The notes below the pieces were generated by a model. The model was not told where the DNA came from. It ran no database searches and saw only the letters and a list, made by a program, of their open reading frames with translations. From Flavobacterium silvaticum (GTDB lineage: Bacteria > Bacteroidota > Bacteroidia > Flavobacteriales > Flavobacteriaceae), in NCBI RefSeq assembly GCF_012911565.1, contig NZ_JAAMPU010000104.1:124001-188000 (forward strand): DNA of 64,000 nucleotides, read 5' to 3'. Numbering within the stretch: position 1 is the first letter of the stretch; each line of letters begins with the position of its first letter. The position numbers were made by a program, and so were the translations under genes. Below are positions 1-7,452 of the stretch, piece after piece.

Positions 1-590
1 CACATTTGCTGCATTGGGAAATGCCAATAGGGAATGAACCGTTGACAGATTACGCCAGGCGGATTGCGGCCAAAATAAAACATGAAAACCCTATATTGAT
101 CGGGGTATCATTTGGCGGAATCATCGTGCAGGAAATGGCGACGTTCCTCAATCCGCAAAAAGTGGTGATCATCTCAAGCGTAAAATCGAATACGGAATTC
201 CCTCGCCGGATGAAGATGGCGAAAATGACAAAACTGTATAAGATATTTCCCACCGGTATGGCTGAGAATTTCGACAAATTCAAATCGCTGCCTTTTTCGG
301 ATAAAGTCAAGGAACGCTTTACCTTGTATGAGAAGTTTTTTGACAGACGTGAAAAAGAATACCTCGATTGGGCGCTTGAGAAAATTTTGCTTTGGGACAG
401 GAGCGAGCCGGATCCGCATATTGTCCATATCCACGGTGACGCCGATGAAGTATTTCCGTGCAAGTACATCAAAGATTTTATACCAGTTCCAGGCGGGACG
501 CACATTATGATAATCAATAAGTTCCGATGGCTGAATGCGAGATTGCCTAAAATCCTGCTCGGTGAAAATGAAGCTGATGCAAATTCGTAG
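1..590 (+). CDS. alpha/beta hydrolase, 5' end cut by window
   Basis: The reading frame is open to the left edge, so this is the C-terminal ~195 residues of a longer protein. A TTG at position 6 could be read as a start, but the protein would then lack the first strands of the fold. The nucleophile elbow GVSFGG (G-x-S-x-G-G) is visible about 40 residues in. Near the C-terminus HGDADEVFP supplies the usual acidic residue and PGGTH the catalytic His. Together these make a complete Ser-Asp-His arrangement of the alpha/beta-hydrolase fold. The substrate cannot be read from the sequence. The lytic transglycosylase gene starts 23 nt downstream on the same strand, so the two may be co-transcribed. 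Confidence 0.8.
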   Translation, partial: HLLHWEMPIGNEPLTDYARRIAAKIKHENPILIGVSFGGIIVQEMATFLNPQKVVIISSVKSNTEFPRRMKMAKMTKLYKIFPTGMAENFDKFKSLPFSDKVKERFTLYEKFFDRREKEYLDWALEKILLWDRSEPDPHIVHIHGDADEVFPCKYIKDFIPVPGGTHIMIINKFRWLNARLPKILLGENEADANS

Positions 591-613
591 CTTTACATAC
601 AAAATCAAATCTG

Positions 614-1507
614 ATGAATCCATTCAAAAAAATAGCCCTAATACTTGGACTGACGCTGGTTTGCGGTACACTTATATTTGGTATTTCGACCCAGAAAAAA
701 GCCGAGCTGTTTCGTGAAGGCACAAAAACCTATTTTCCTCCGACTGCAGATTTTGCGGGTGAGCCTGCGCCTTTGAATATTTCCGATGTACGCGAACGGT
801 TTGAACGCGAACTCATTGTAAACGCCAACCTCGACGCCTCGACCTTATTGATTTTAAAACGAGCACCAAGGGCTTTTCCGGTCATCGAACCCATCCTTGC
901 CAAATATGGGGTTCCGGATGATTTCAAATACCTCGCGGTCATAGAAAGCGGTTTGGTGAATGCGGTTTCGCCGGCAGGTGCGCGAGGTGTTTGGCAATTT
1001 ATGCCCGATACGGCAAAGGAAAAAGGACTCGAAGTAAACGATGTGGTCGACGAGCGCTATCACCTTGAAAAATCCACCGAAGCGGCTTGCAGGTATTTAC
1101 TCGATGCGAAAGCAAAACTCGGTTCGTGGACATTAGCCGCGGCTTCATACAACGGCGGAATGGCCGGCGTTGGAAAACAGGTCGATTTCCAGAAAGTCAC
1201 CAATTATTATGATTTATTGCTGACCGATGAAACCGCGCGTTACGTCTTCCGGATACTGGCTCTGAAGGAAATCATGAAAAACCCGGCGATGTATGGTTTC
1301 GATCTGACCCAGGAAGAAATGTACACGCAATTGCCCGTCAGAAGGGTTTCGGTAGATACAACTATTTCAGACCTTTCCGTATTTGCCAAATCCCAAGGAA
1401 TCAACTACAAAATCCTCAAAATACACAATCCGTGGCTGCGCGACAGGAAGCTCACGAATACATCGGCCAAACTATACCAGATAGATATCCCGACGGCAGG
1501 TTACTGA
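614..1507 (+). CDS. membrane-anchored lytic transglycosylase (SLT/MltD-like)
   Basis: The 297-residue protein has an N-terminal hydrophobic segment (about residues 6-24), either a signal peptide or an anchor, followed by an SLT domain at about residues 95-210. The catalytic glutamate is E111 in AVIESGL. Further family motifs are GARGVWQFMPDTA and AAASYNGG. Enzymes of this family cleave the MurNAc-GlcNAc bond of peptidoglycan and release 1,6-anhydro products in the periplasm. The C-terminal ~60 residues do not show a clear LysM repeat, unlike full-length MltD. The stop is followed 1 nt later by the TauE/SafE gene, suggesting co-transcription. Confidence 0.9.
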   Translation: MNPFKKIALILGLTLVCGTLIFGISTQKKAELFREGTKTYFPPTADFAGEPAPLNISDVRERFERELIVNANLDASTLLILKRAPRAFPVIEPILAKYGVPDDFKYLAVIESGLVNAVSPAGARGVWQFMPDTAKEKGLEVNDVVDERYHLEKSTEAACRYLLDAKAKLGSWTLAAASYNGGMAGVGKQVDFQKVTNYYDLLLTDETARYVFRILALKEIMKNPAMYGFDLTQEEMYTQLPVRRVSVDTTISDLSVFAKSQGINYKILKIHNPWLRDRKLTNTSAKLYQIDIPTAGY

Positions 1508-1508
1508 T

Positions 1509-2336
1509 ATGAATGAATTTGTTCTTTTAATCGGGATCGGATTCCTGATAGGTACTTTGGGAACGCTGATTGGCGCCGGCGGCGGATTCATCCTGGTTCC
1601 GCTGTTGATCCTGTGGCATCCGGAATGGACGGTCGAACAAATAACCGCAATTTCCATGGCTGTCGTAGCCTGCAATGCCATTTCGGGTTCGGCTGCTTAC
1701 ATGGTCAACAAACGTGTCGATTACAAAGCCGGGATTGTCTTCGCCCTAAGTACGATTCCCGGATCAATCATAGGTGTATGGACAACGCATTATGTAAAAC
1801 GAGGCATTTTCGATGTCATCTTTGGCATATTGTTGATCGGACTCGGGAGTTATTTGTTCTATAAAGGAGGCAAGCCCAAGCCCAAGCCACATGAATCAGA
1901 AGTTAAAAAAGGTTGGATTTCAAGCCGCATCATTGATAAATGGGGCGAAGTGTATTCGTATGCCTATGATATGAGGAAAGGCATTGTTTTAAGTGTCCTG
2001 GTCGGTTTCTTTTCGCCAATTTTGGGAATCGGAGGCGGGATAATCCACGTTCCGGCTATGGTGGAATGGCTGTATTTTCCGGTTCACATCGCAACGGCCA
2101 CATCTCACTTTATCCTTGCGATCATGGCAACCGTAACCGTAATTACCCATTATTTTGAGGGAAGCTATAACGAGGAATTTGTACGGAATACCGTTTTTGG
2201 CCTTGCACTCGGAATCATTCCCGGCGCCCAGTTGGGAGCGGTACTTTCCAAAAAAATGAAAGGCCACATTATCATTCGTGCATTATCTGTAGCTCTTATG
2301 ATTGTTGGCCTCAGGATTTTGAGTAAATTATTGTAA
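1509..2336 (+). CDS. TauE/SafE family anion exporter
   Basis: This 275-residue polytopic membrane protein has the two-fold repeat of the TauE/SafE (DUF81) family. The N-terminal half carries GTLGTLIGAGGGFILVP and the C-terminal half carries GFFSPILGIGGGIIHVP, the paired glycine-rich signature. About eight hydrophobic segments can be counted, split by a charged cytoplasmic loop near residues 120-150. Family members move sulfite, sulfoacetate or other organosulfonates, but the substrate here is unknown and no sulfur gene is nearby. The ATG lies 1 nt after the transglycosylase stop. It converges with the minus-strand gene ending at 2339, leaving only 2 nt between them. Confidence 0.88.
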   Translation: MNEFVLLIGIGFLIGTLGTLIGAGGGFILVPLLILWHPEWTVEQITAISMAVVACNAISGSAAYMVNKRVDYKAGIVFALSTIPGSIIGVWTTHYVKRGIFDVIFGILLIGLGSYLFYKGGKPKPKPHESEVKKGWISSRIIDKWGEVYSYAYDMRKGIVLSVLVGFFSPILGIGGGIIHVPAMVEWLYFPVHIATATSHFILAIMATVTVITHYFEGSYNEEFVRNTVFGLALGIIPGAQLGAVLSKKMKGHIIIRALSVALMIVGLRILSKLL

Positions 2337-2338
2337 GA

Positions 2339-3043
2339 TCAGTCTTCGCTTGCCAAAACCTGGCGAACCGGAATTTCGTCTTTTATCGAAAGGAAATTTG
2401 TAATGCGTTCATCGAACACCGTATAGTTCATTTCAATAGCTTTTTTTACCGGTGTTTTTGGCGGAATTGCGATGCCTCCGCGCTTGATGTCTACCACTTC
2501 AAGGTCGCTGTTGAGAAAGTAAGAAGTAGGAAAACCGAGTGTATGTTTTAAGGTCGCTACTACCGATGCATCATTCTTATACGATTCATTCGCATAGCAA
2601 ACCTTGATTTTTCCGTTGAACTGACGTGCTATTTTTTTCATGTTGCTTTTCTGGTCCCAGAAAACTACGATGAACTGCATCTCGTCATCGTATTTGCGTG
2701 CCAATTTATTCAGTGCAGAAATCTCGCCTTTGTTGATGATGCACCACGAAGCATAGGTAATGATGAAGACTGGACGATTGATTTTGCTCAGTTTGACCTT
2801 GCGACTGTTGACGCTTTTAAAAGAATAATCGTCAAACTTGGATCCGACCAAATGGTTTTGGACAAGTGAATCAAATAATTCCTGGCCTTTTTGGATGTCG
2901 CCATTTTCGTACACTGCATCGCTCTGCTTGTTGTACTTTTTGATATTGTCTTTAATGGCATCGCGAAATAATACCGGTTTCTCTTGGCTTTTAGCCGGTT
3001 GGAAGGTAAAGATCGCTAATAGAAGGAGTAGCATTAATCTCAT
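2339..3043 (-). CDS. secreted thioredoxin-fold protein with a single active-site Cys
   Basis: The 234-residue protein has a signal peptide (about residues 1-19, ending AKSQ). Residues ~70-200 form a thioredoxin/TlpA-like domain: a WC motif in ASWCIINKGE, and a cis-proline region GFPTSYFL about 80 residues later. The usual CxxC is CIIN, so the resolving Cys is missing and a normal dithiol exchange is unlikely. Possible roles are a monothiol reductase or a binding protein. A TACTTTTG box at 3097-3104 lies upstream in the right orientation. No operon partner is evident. Confidence 0.7.
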   Translation of the reverse strand: MRLMLLLLLAIFTFQPAKSQEKPVLFRDAIKDNIKKYNKQSDAVYENGDIQKGQELFDSLVQNHLVGSKFDDYSFKSVNSRKVKLSKINRPVFIITYASWCIINKGEISALNKLARKYDDEMQFIVVFWDQKSNMKKIARQFNGKIKVCYANESYKNDASVVATLKHTLGFPTSYFLNSDLEVVDIKRGGIAIPPKTPVKKAIEMNYTVFDERITNFLSIKDEIPVRQVLASED

Positions 3044-3096
3044 ACGGCATCAGTATTAACAGATTAATATGAAACGAAGCTACAAAAAGTTATTAA

Positions 3097-3104
3097 CAAA
3101 AGTA
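3097..3104 (-). promoter_or_regulatory. putative -7 box (TACTTTTG) for the thioredoxin-like gene
   Basis: On the minus strand this reads TACTTTTG, matching the Bacteroidota TAnnTTTG consensus. It lies about 55 nt upstream of the ATG at 3043. No good -33 TTG is seen at the expected distance. Confidence 0.4.
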
Positions 3105-3132
3105 GGTTTTTTCTAATAAAATTTTATGAATT

Positions 3133-3159
3133 AAAAAATCCCGCTGGAATTGCGGGATT
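3133..3159 (-). terminator. intrinsic terminator of the TPR-like membrane protein gene
   Basis: On the minus strand an 8-bp stem AATCCCGC/GCGGGATT with a 7-nt loop is followed by a T run. It sits 24 nt past the stop of the 3183-3698 gene. Confidence 0.75.
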
Positions 3160-3182
3160 GTGATTTTGATAAGTATATATAA

Positions 3183-3698
3183 TCAGATTCTCTTAAGTTG
3201 CTCTTTCAGCATCGTAATCTGCTCTTTCAACATATTGTGTTTGTCGAGTTTTTTAGCTTCGTTCAATAAGTTCGTTGCTTCAATCTTACGGCGGCGGCTT
3301 AATGCGATTCCGGCGAGCTGTAGCTTGGTTACAGCCATGTCCGTGTCCATCGAGAGACCATATTCCACAGCTTTCTTGAAATACTTTTCAGCCGTATTCA
3401 TGTTGGTTTGTGCAATCATGATTCCCTGAAGGTAATTATAATAGCCTATTTGCTTTTTGACCAAAGCCGTTTCAGGACTCTTTATATAAGCCAACCACTT
3501 TTGTGCACCTGGGAAATCTTGTTTACGCAATTTGAGGAAAGCCAAAAGGATGAATTCGTTTTTGAAGTAGAGTAGCACGGGAATCGCTGTAAGAAGAATC
3601 AGGAAAATCCCGTTTCCTATATTACTCTCGGTAAATTGCCAGATAGCAGTAATGAAAATCAGTCCGGCAAGGACAAGTTTTATGTTTCTATGGAACAT
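3183..3698 (-). CDS. membrane protein with TPR-like C-terminal half
   Basis: The 171-residue protein starts with two predicted membrane segments (about residues 7-22 and 28-46). About 120 soluble, helix-rich residues follow, with TPR-like spacing (for example the helix beginning NTAEKYFKKAVEYG) and a terminal coiled-coil-like stretch of Lys, Leu and Glu. It looks like a small membrane-anchored TPR protein, a common hypothetical in Flavobacteriaceae. I cannot assign a function. It has its own terminator and a putative -7 box, so it is probably monocistronic. Confidence 0.7.
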   Translation of the reverse strand: MFHRNIKLVLAGLIFITAIWQFTESNIGNGIFLILLTAIPVLLYFKNEFILLAFLKLRKQDFPGAQKWLAYIKSPETALVKKQIGYYNYLQGIMIAQTNMNTAEKYFKKAVEYGLSMDTDMAVTKLQLAGIALSRRRKIEATNLLNEAKKLDKHNMLKEQITMLKEQLKRI

Positions 3699-3718
3699 TG
3701 TTTAAAGTTTTTGCGCGG

Positions 3719-3726
3719 CAAAGATA
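3719..3726 (-). promoter_or_regulatory. putative -7 box (TATCTTTG) for the TPR-like gene
   Basis: The minus strand reads TATCTTTG, a match to TAnnTTTG, 20 nt upstream of the ATG at 3698. A -33 TTG is not evident. Confidence 0.45.
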
Positions 3727-3811
3727 GGGGAATTAATAATGAATAATTAATAATGATAATCGGCCCGAAAGTTAAGTTTTGGAAATAGATAAAAAAAAAT
3801 CAACTACGGGC

Positions 3812-3841
3812 TTGCACGTTTTAAATCTATGCGTATATTTG
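3812..3841 (+). promoter_or_regulatory. rpmH promoter, TTG-N19-TATATTTG
   Basis: TTG at 3812-3814 and TATATTTG at 3834-3841 are spaced 19 nt apart and match the Bacteroidota sigma-A consensus (TTG about 19-21 nt before TAnnTTTG). Transcription would begin near 3848, giving a leader of about 70 nt before rpmH. Confidence 0.7.
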
Positions 3842-3915
3842 CACTCGGTTTTGAAACAGCGGTTTTAAGCCGGATAATCAAGACCATTTTTCAACAAGAT
3901 TAAAGATATAGTGCC

Positions 3916-4077
3916 ATGAGCAAAAGAACATTTCAACCATCAAAGAGAAAAAGAAGAAACAAGCACGGTTTCATGGATAGAATGGCATCTGCCAATGGTA
4001 GAAAAGTCCTTGCCCGTCGTCGTGCGAAAGGGCGTCACAAATTGACTGTATCTTCTGAGCCAAGACACAAAAAATAA
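3916..4077 (+). CDS. rpmH: 50S ribosomal protein L34
   Basis: This 53-codon gene encodes a very basic protein beginning [19 protein letters not shown]. That is the L34 signature (KRTFQPS, then a Lys/Arg-rich block, then [13 protein letters not shown]). L34 is a small structural protein of the large ribosomal subunit. The C-terminus extends a few residues past that of E. coli L34 (46 residues), as is common in Bacteroidota. A promoter lies at 3812-3841 and a terminator at 4097-4130, so it is transcribed alone. It is not next to dnaA or rnpA, unlike in many other bacteria. Confidence 0.97.
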
Positions 4078-4096
4078 TGTTGGAGACAACAAGCAT

Positions 4097-4130
4097 AAAG
4101 GCGTTACTTTTATAGGTTGCGCCTTTTTTT
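4097..4130 (+). terminator. rpmH terminator
   Basis: AAAGGCG (4097-4103) pairs with CGCCTTT (4120-4126) around a 16-nt loop and runs into a T tract. It begins 20 nt after the rpmH stop. Confidence 0.7.
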
Positions 4131-4138
4131 ATACCTTG

Positions 4139-4233
4139 TCGGGAAGGAAGTCGGTAAAGACTGAAAAGTCCGGAAAGACAGAAAAGTCGGGACTCGAGCA
4201 GCAGGCGAACTGAGCGAAGCTAAAGACAAAACG
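4139..4233 (+). repeat. purine-rich intergenic tract, copy 1
   Basis: This non-coding stretch is built from GGAAAGAC/GAAAAGTC-like words and then CTGAGCGAAGCTAAAGAC. A similar order of words (GAAAGACGGAAAAG, then CTGAGCGAACTAAAGA) occurs after carB at 7315-7387. A related tract lies in reverse at 39664-39765. It lies in the 383-nt gap between rpmH and carB. No ORF in it looks real. Confidence 0.55.
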
Positions 4234-4362
4234 TTCATACATTTTAGTAGAAGCTGGATCCGGCTACACGCTTCAAGGTTTTTTGATAACCTCCATTTTT
4301 CTACTTCCACAAAGAGCTTCCGTTGGTCGCTTTTCTGGAAGTGAAAAATAAATCGGTTCTCT

Positions 4363-4393
4363 GCAAAACGCTTTTCGCTTGCATCCGGGCTAG
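4363..4393 (+). repeat. dispersed 31-nt intergenic repeat, copy 1
   Basis: The sequence reads GCAAAA-C-GCTTT-TCG-CTTGCATC-C-GGGCTAG. The stretch at 26834-26864 matches it at all but five positions. Weaker similarity extends about 60 nt further left (GAGCTTC...TCGCT in both). It looks like a decayed intergenic element of the CTAGCCC-GATGCAAG type. Confidence 0.6.
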
Positions 4394-4409
4394 ACAGCGT
4401 AAATTACAA

Positions 4410-4457
4410 CAACAATACAACTAACTACCAACAATACAACTAACTACCAACAATACA
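4410..4457 (+). repeat. 19-bp tandem repeat abutting the carB start
   Basis: The unit CAACAATACAACTAACTAC occurs at 4410-4428 and 4429-4447, and its first 10 nt again at 4448-4457. The carB ATG is at 4461. The tract contains no G on the coding strand, so it supplies an unstructured, SD-less 5' leader. Confidence 0.85.
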
Positions 4458-4460
4458 TAC

Positions 4461-7313
4461 ATGCCAAAAGACACATCCATCAAATCAGTCCTTATCATAG
4501 GTTCAGGTCCAATCGTTATCGGCCAGGCCTGCGAATTCGATTATGCCGGTTCGCAATCGGCACGTTCCATCCGCGAAGAAGGGATCGAAGTCATCCTGAT
4601 CAACTCGAATCCGGCCACCATCATGACAGATCCTGCCATGGCAGATCACGTTTATTTAAAGCCGCTTACGACAAAATCGATTGTCGAAATCTTAAAGGAA
4701 CATCCGCAAATCGATGCCGTATTGCCAACCATGGGCGGGCAAACCGCGCTCAACCTGTGTCTCGAAGCGGAAGAAAAAGGAATCTGGGCCGATTATAACG
4801 TCCGGTTGATAGGGGTTGACATAAATGCCATCAATATCACCGAAGACCGCGAGCAGTTCAAACAATTGCTCGAAAAGATAGGCGTTCCGACTGCTCCCGC
4901 AAAAACAGCTACCTCATTCCTCAAAGGAAAAGAAATCGCTCAGGAATTCGGTTTTCCGCTGGTTATCCGTCCGTCGTTCACGCTTGGTGGGACAGGTGCG
5001 GCTTTCGTCCATAAAAAAGAAGATTTCGATGAGTTGCTCACGCGCGGCCTCGAAGCATCACCAATCCACGAAGTGCTTATCGATAAGGCACTTTTGGGCT
5101 GGAAAGAATACGAACTGGAATTGTTGCGTGACAAGAATGACAATGTCGTCATCATTTGTTCCATAGAAAATATGGATCCAATGGGAATCCATACCGGAGA
5201 TTCGATTACGGTCGCTCCGGCAATGACATTATCGGACACGACATTCCAGAAAATGCGCGACATGGCGATTTTGATGATGCGTTCCATAGGGAACTTCGCC
5301 GGCGGCTGTAACGTTCAATTCGCAGTTTCACCGGATGAAAAAGAAGATATCGTAGCCATCGAGATCAACCCACGTGTATCAAGATCATCTGCTTTGGCAT
5401 CAAAAGCGACTGGTTACCCGATTGCTAAAATCGCCTCGAAACTGGCGCTCGGCTATCATCTTGACGAATTGCAGAACCAGATCACTAAATCTACATCGGC
5501 ACTTTTTGAACCGACACTGGATTACGTCATCGTGAAAATCCCGCGTTGGAACTTTGATAAATTCGAAGGTTCGGACAGGACTTTGGGCTTGCAGATGAAA
5601 TCGGTAGGCGAGGTCATGGGCATCGGACGTTCATTCCAGGAAGCGTTGCACAAGGCGACCCAATCGCTCGAAATCAAACGCAACGGTCTCGGAGCCGATG
5701 GAAAAGGCTACAAGAATTACGAGCAGATCATAGATAAACTCACCTATGCAAGCTGGGATCGCGTATTCGTCATTTACGATGCTATCGCCATGGGAATACC
5801 GTTGTCGCGCATCCACGAAATCACGAGAATCGATATGTGGTTCCTTAAACAATACGAGGAATTGTTCGCGCTTGAAAAGGAAATTTCAAACTACAAAGTA
5901 GAGAATCTTCCAAAGCAATTACTGCTCGAGGCCAAGCAAAAAGGTTTCGCCGACAGACAAATCGCACACATGATGGGCTGTCTCGAAAGCCAGGTGTACA
6001 ATCTGCGCGAGCAAATGAACATTTCACGTGTCTACAAACTCGTTGATACGTGTGCCGCGGAATTCACTGCGAAAACGCCTTACTATTATTCCACGTTCGA
6101 AGCGGGAATCGAAAAAGCCGACGGAACGGTTTACGTCCATAACGAAAGTGTTGTTTCCGACAGAAAGAAAGTCGTGGTCTTAGGATCTGGCCCGAACCGC
6201 ATTGGTCAGGGAATCGAATTCGATTATTCGTGCGTTCATGGTGTGCTCGCTGCCAAAGAATGTGGTTACGAAACCATCATGATCAATTGTAATCCGGAGA
6301 CTGTTTCGACTGATTTTGACATTGCCGACAAACTCTACTTTGAGCCTGTTTTCTGGGAACACATCTATGATATCATCCGTCATGAAAAACCAGAAGGAGT
6401 CATCGTACAGCTCGGCGGGCAGACGGCTTTGAAACTCGCCGAAAAACTCGACCGTTACGGAATCAAAATCCTCGGAACCAGTTTCGATGCACTGGATTTG
6501 GCCGAAGACCGTGGGCGTTTCTCGGACTTGCTTACCGAACTTAAGATTCCATTCCCAAAATTCGGGGTTGCAGAATCTGCCGAAGAAGCATCGAAACTGG
6601 CCGATGTGCTTGACTTTCCGTTGCTCGTCCGTCCGTCATACGTTCTTGGTGGACAAGGTATGAAGATCGTCATCAACAAACAGGAACTCGAAGAGCACGT
6701 CATCGATTTGCTCAAAAGCATTCCGGGGAATAAACTGTTGCTCGATAATTACCTCGATGGAGCGATAGAAGCTGAAGCTGATGCGATTTGCGACGGTGAA
6801 AATGTCTATATCATAGGCATCATGGAACACATTGAACCTTGCGGAATTCATTCGGGTGATTCGAATGCCACGTTACCACCGTTCAACCTGGGAGAATTCG
6901 TGATGCAGCAAATTAAAGATCACACGAAAAAGATTGCATTGGCTTTGAAAACCGTGGGTCTTATCAATATTCAATTTGCGATCAAGAATGACATTGTTTA
7001 TATCATTGAAGCAAATCCGCGGGCATCGAGAACCGTTCCGTTCATTGCGAAAGCGTATGGGGAACCGTATGTGAATTATGCGACGAAAGTGATGCTCGGA
7101 CATAATAAAGTCACTGATTTTACCTTTAATCCGCAGCTCGAAGGTTATGCTATCAAGCAACCGGTTTTCTCTTTTTCCAAGTTCCCCGGCGTGAATAAGG
7201 CGCTAGGCCCGGAAATGAAATCGACAGGTGAAAGCATTTTGTTCATTGACAGTCTCAAGGACGATGCGTTTTATGAGCTGTATTCGAGAAGGAAGATGTA
7301 TTTGTCGAAGTAG
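4461..7313 (+). CDS. carB: carbamoyl-phosphate synthase large subunit
   Basis: The 950-residue protein has two homologous ATP-grasp halves: residues ~1-400 (IGSGPIVIGQACEFDYAG) and ~555-930 (LGSGPNRIGQGIEFDYS). An oligomerisation region lies between them. With the small subunit it makes carbamoyl phosphate from glutamine-derived ammonia, bicarbonate and two ATP, for pyrimidine and arginine synthesis. It ends just after the second ATP-grasp (LGPEMKSTGE plus about 25 residues). The ~120-residue MGS-like allosteric domain of the 1073-residue E. coli enzyme is therefore absent. I believe the short form is usual in Flavobacteriaceae. carA is not in the window. The last codon is followed by a purine-rich tract and a bidirectional terminator. 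Confidence 0.96.
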   Translation: MPKDTSIKSVLIIGSGPIVIGQACEFDYAGSQSARSIREEGIEVILINSNPATIMTDPAMADHVYLKPLTTKSIVEILKEHPQIDAVLPTMGGQTALNLCLEAEEKGIWADYNVRLIGVDINAINITEDREQFKQLLEKIGVPTAPAKTATSFLKGKEIAQEFGFPLVIRPSFTLGGTGAAFVHKKEDFDELLTRGLEASPIHEVLIDKALLGWKEYELELLRDKNDNVVIICSIENMDPMGIHTGDSITVAPAMTLSDTTFQKMRDMAILMMRSIGNFAGGCNVQFAVSPDEKEDIVAIEINPRVSRSSALASKATGYPIAKIASKLALGYHLDELQNQITKSTSALFEPTLDYVIVKIPRWNFDKFEGSDRTLGLQMKSVGEVMGIGRSFQEALHKATQSLEIKRNGLGADGKGYKNYEQIIDKLTYASWDRVFVIYDAIAMGIPLSRIHEITRIDMWFLKQYEELFALEKEISNYKVENLPKQLLLEAKQKGFADRQIAHMMGCLESQVYNLREQMNISRVYKLVDTCAAEFTAKTPYYYSTFEAGIEKADGTVYVHNESVVSDRKKVVVLGSGPNRIGQGIEFDYSCVHGVLAAKECGYETIMINCNPETVSTDFDIADKLYFEPVFWEHIYDIIRHEKPEGVIVQLGGQTALKLAEKLDRYGIKILGTSFDALDLAEDRGRFSDLLTELKIPFPKFGVAESAEEASKLADVLDFPLLVRPSYVLGGQGMKIVINKQELEEHVIDLLKSIPGNKLLLDNYLDGAIEAEADAICDGENVYIIGIMEHIEPCGIHSGDSNATLPPFNLGEFVMQQIKDHTKKIALALKTVGLINIQFAIKNDIVYIIEANPRASRTVPFIAKAYGEPYVNYATKVMLGHNKVTDFTFNPQLEGYAIKQPVFSFSKFPGVNKALGPEMKSTGESILFIDSLKDDAFYELYSRRKMYLSK

Positions 7314-7314
7314 T

Positions 7315-7387
7315 TCGGGAGTTCTTGGTTCGGAAGTTCGGAAGATTGAAAGACGGAAAAGACCTGAGCGAACTAAAGATGAAAAGA
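7315..7387 (+). repeat. purine-rich intergenic tract, copy 2
   Basis: GGAAGTTCGGAAGATTGAAAGACGG and CTGAGCGAACTAAAGA words follow carB, in the same sense as the tract after rpmH (4139-4233). Confidence 0.5.
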
Positions 7388-7396
7388 TTGGTTTTA

Positions 7397-7432
7397 AATA
7401 AAAAGCCCTGGATTTCTCCGGGGCTTTTCAAT
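7397..7432. terminator. bidirectional terminator between carB and the LRR operon
   Basis: AAAAGCCCTGG (7401-7411) pairs with CCGGGGCTTTT (7418-7428) around a 6-nt loop, with one G-U pair. A and T runs flank both sides, so it can end carB (+) and the LRR operon (-). Confidence 0.85.
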
Positions 7433-7452
7433 TAACACAATTCACTTAATTA

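Noticed and set aside
4110..4310. 66-codon frame between rpmH and carB
   Set aside because: It covers the terminator and purine tract and has no recognisable features.
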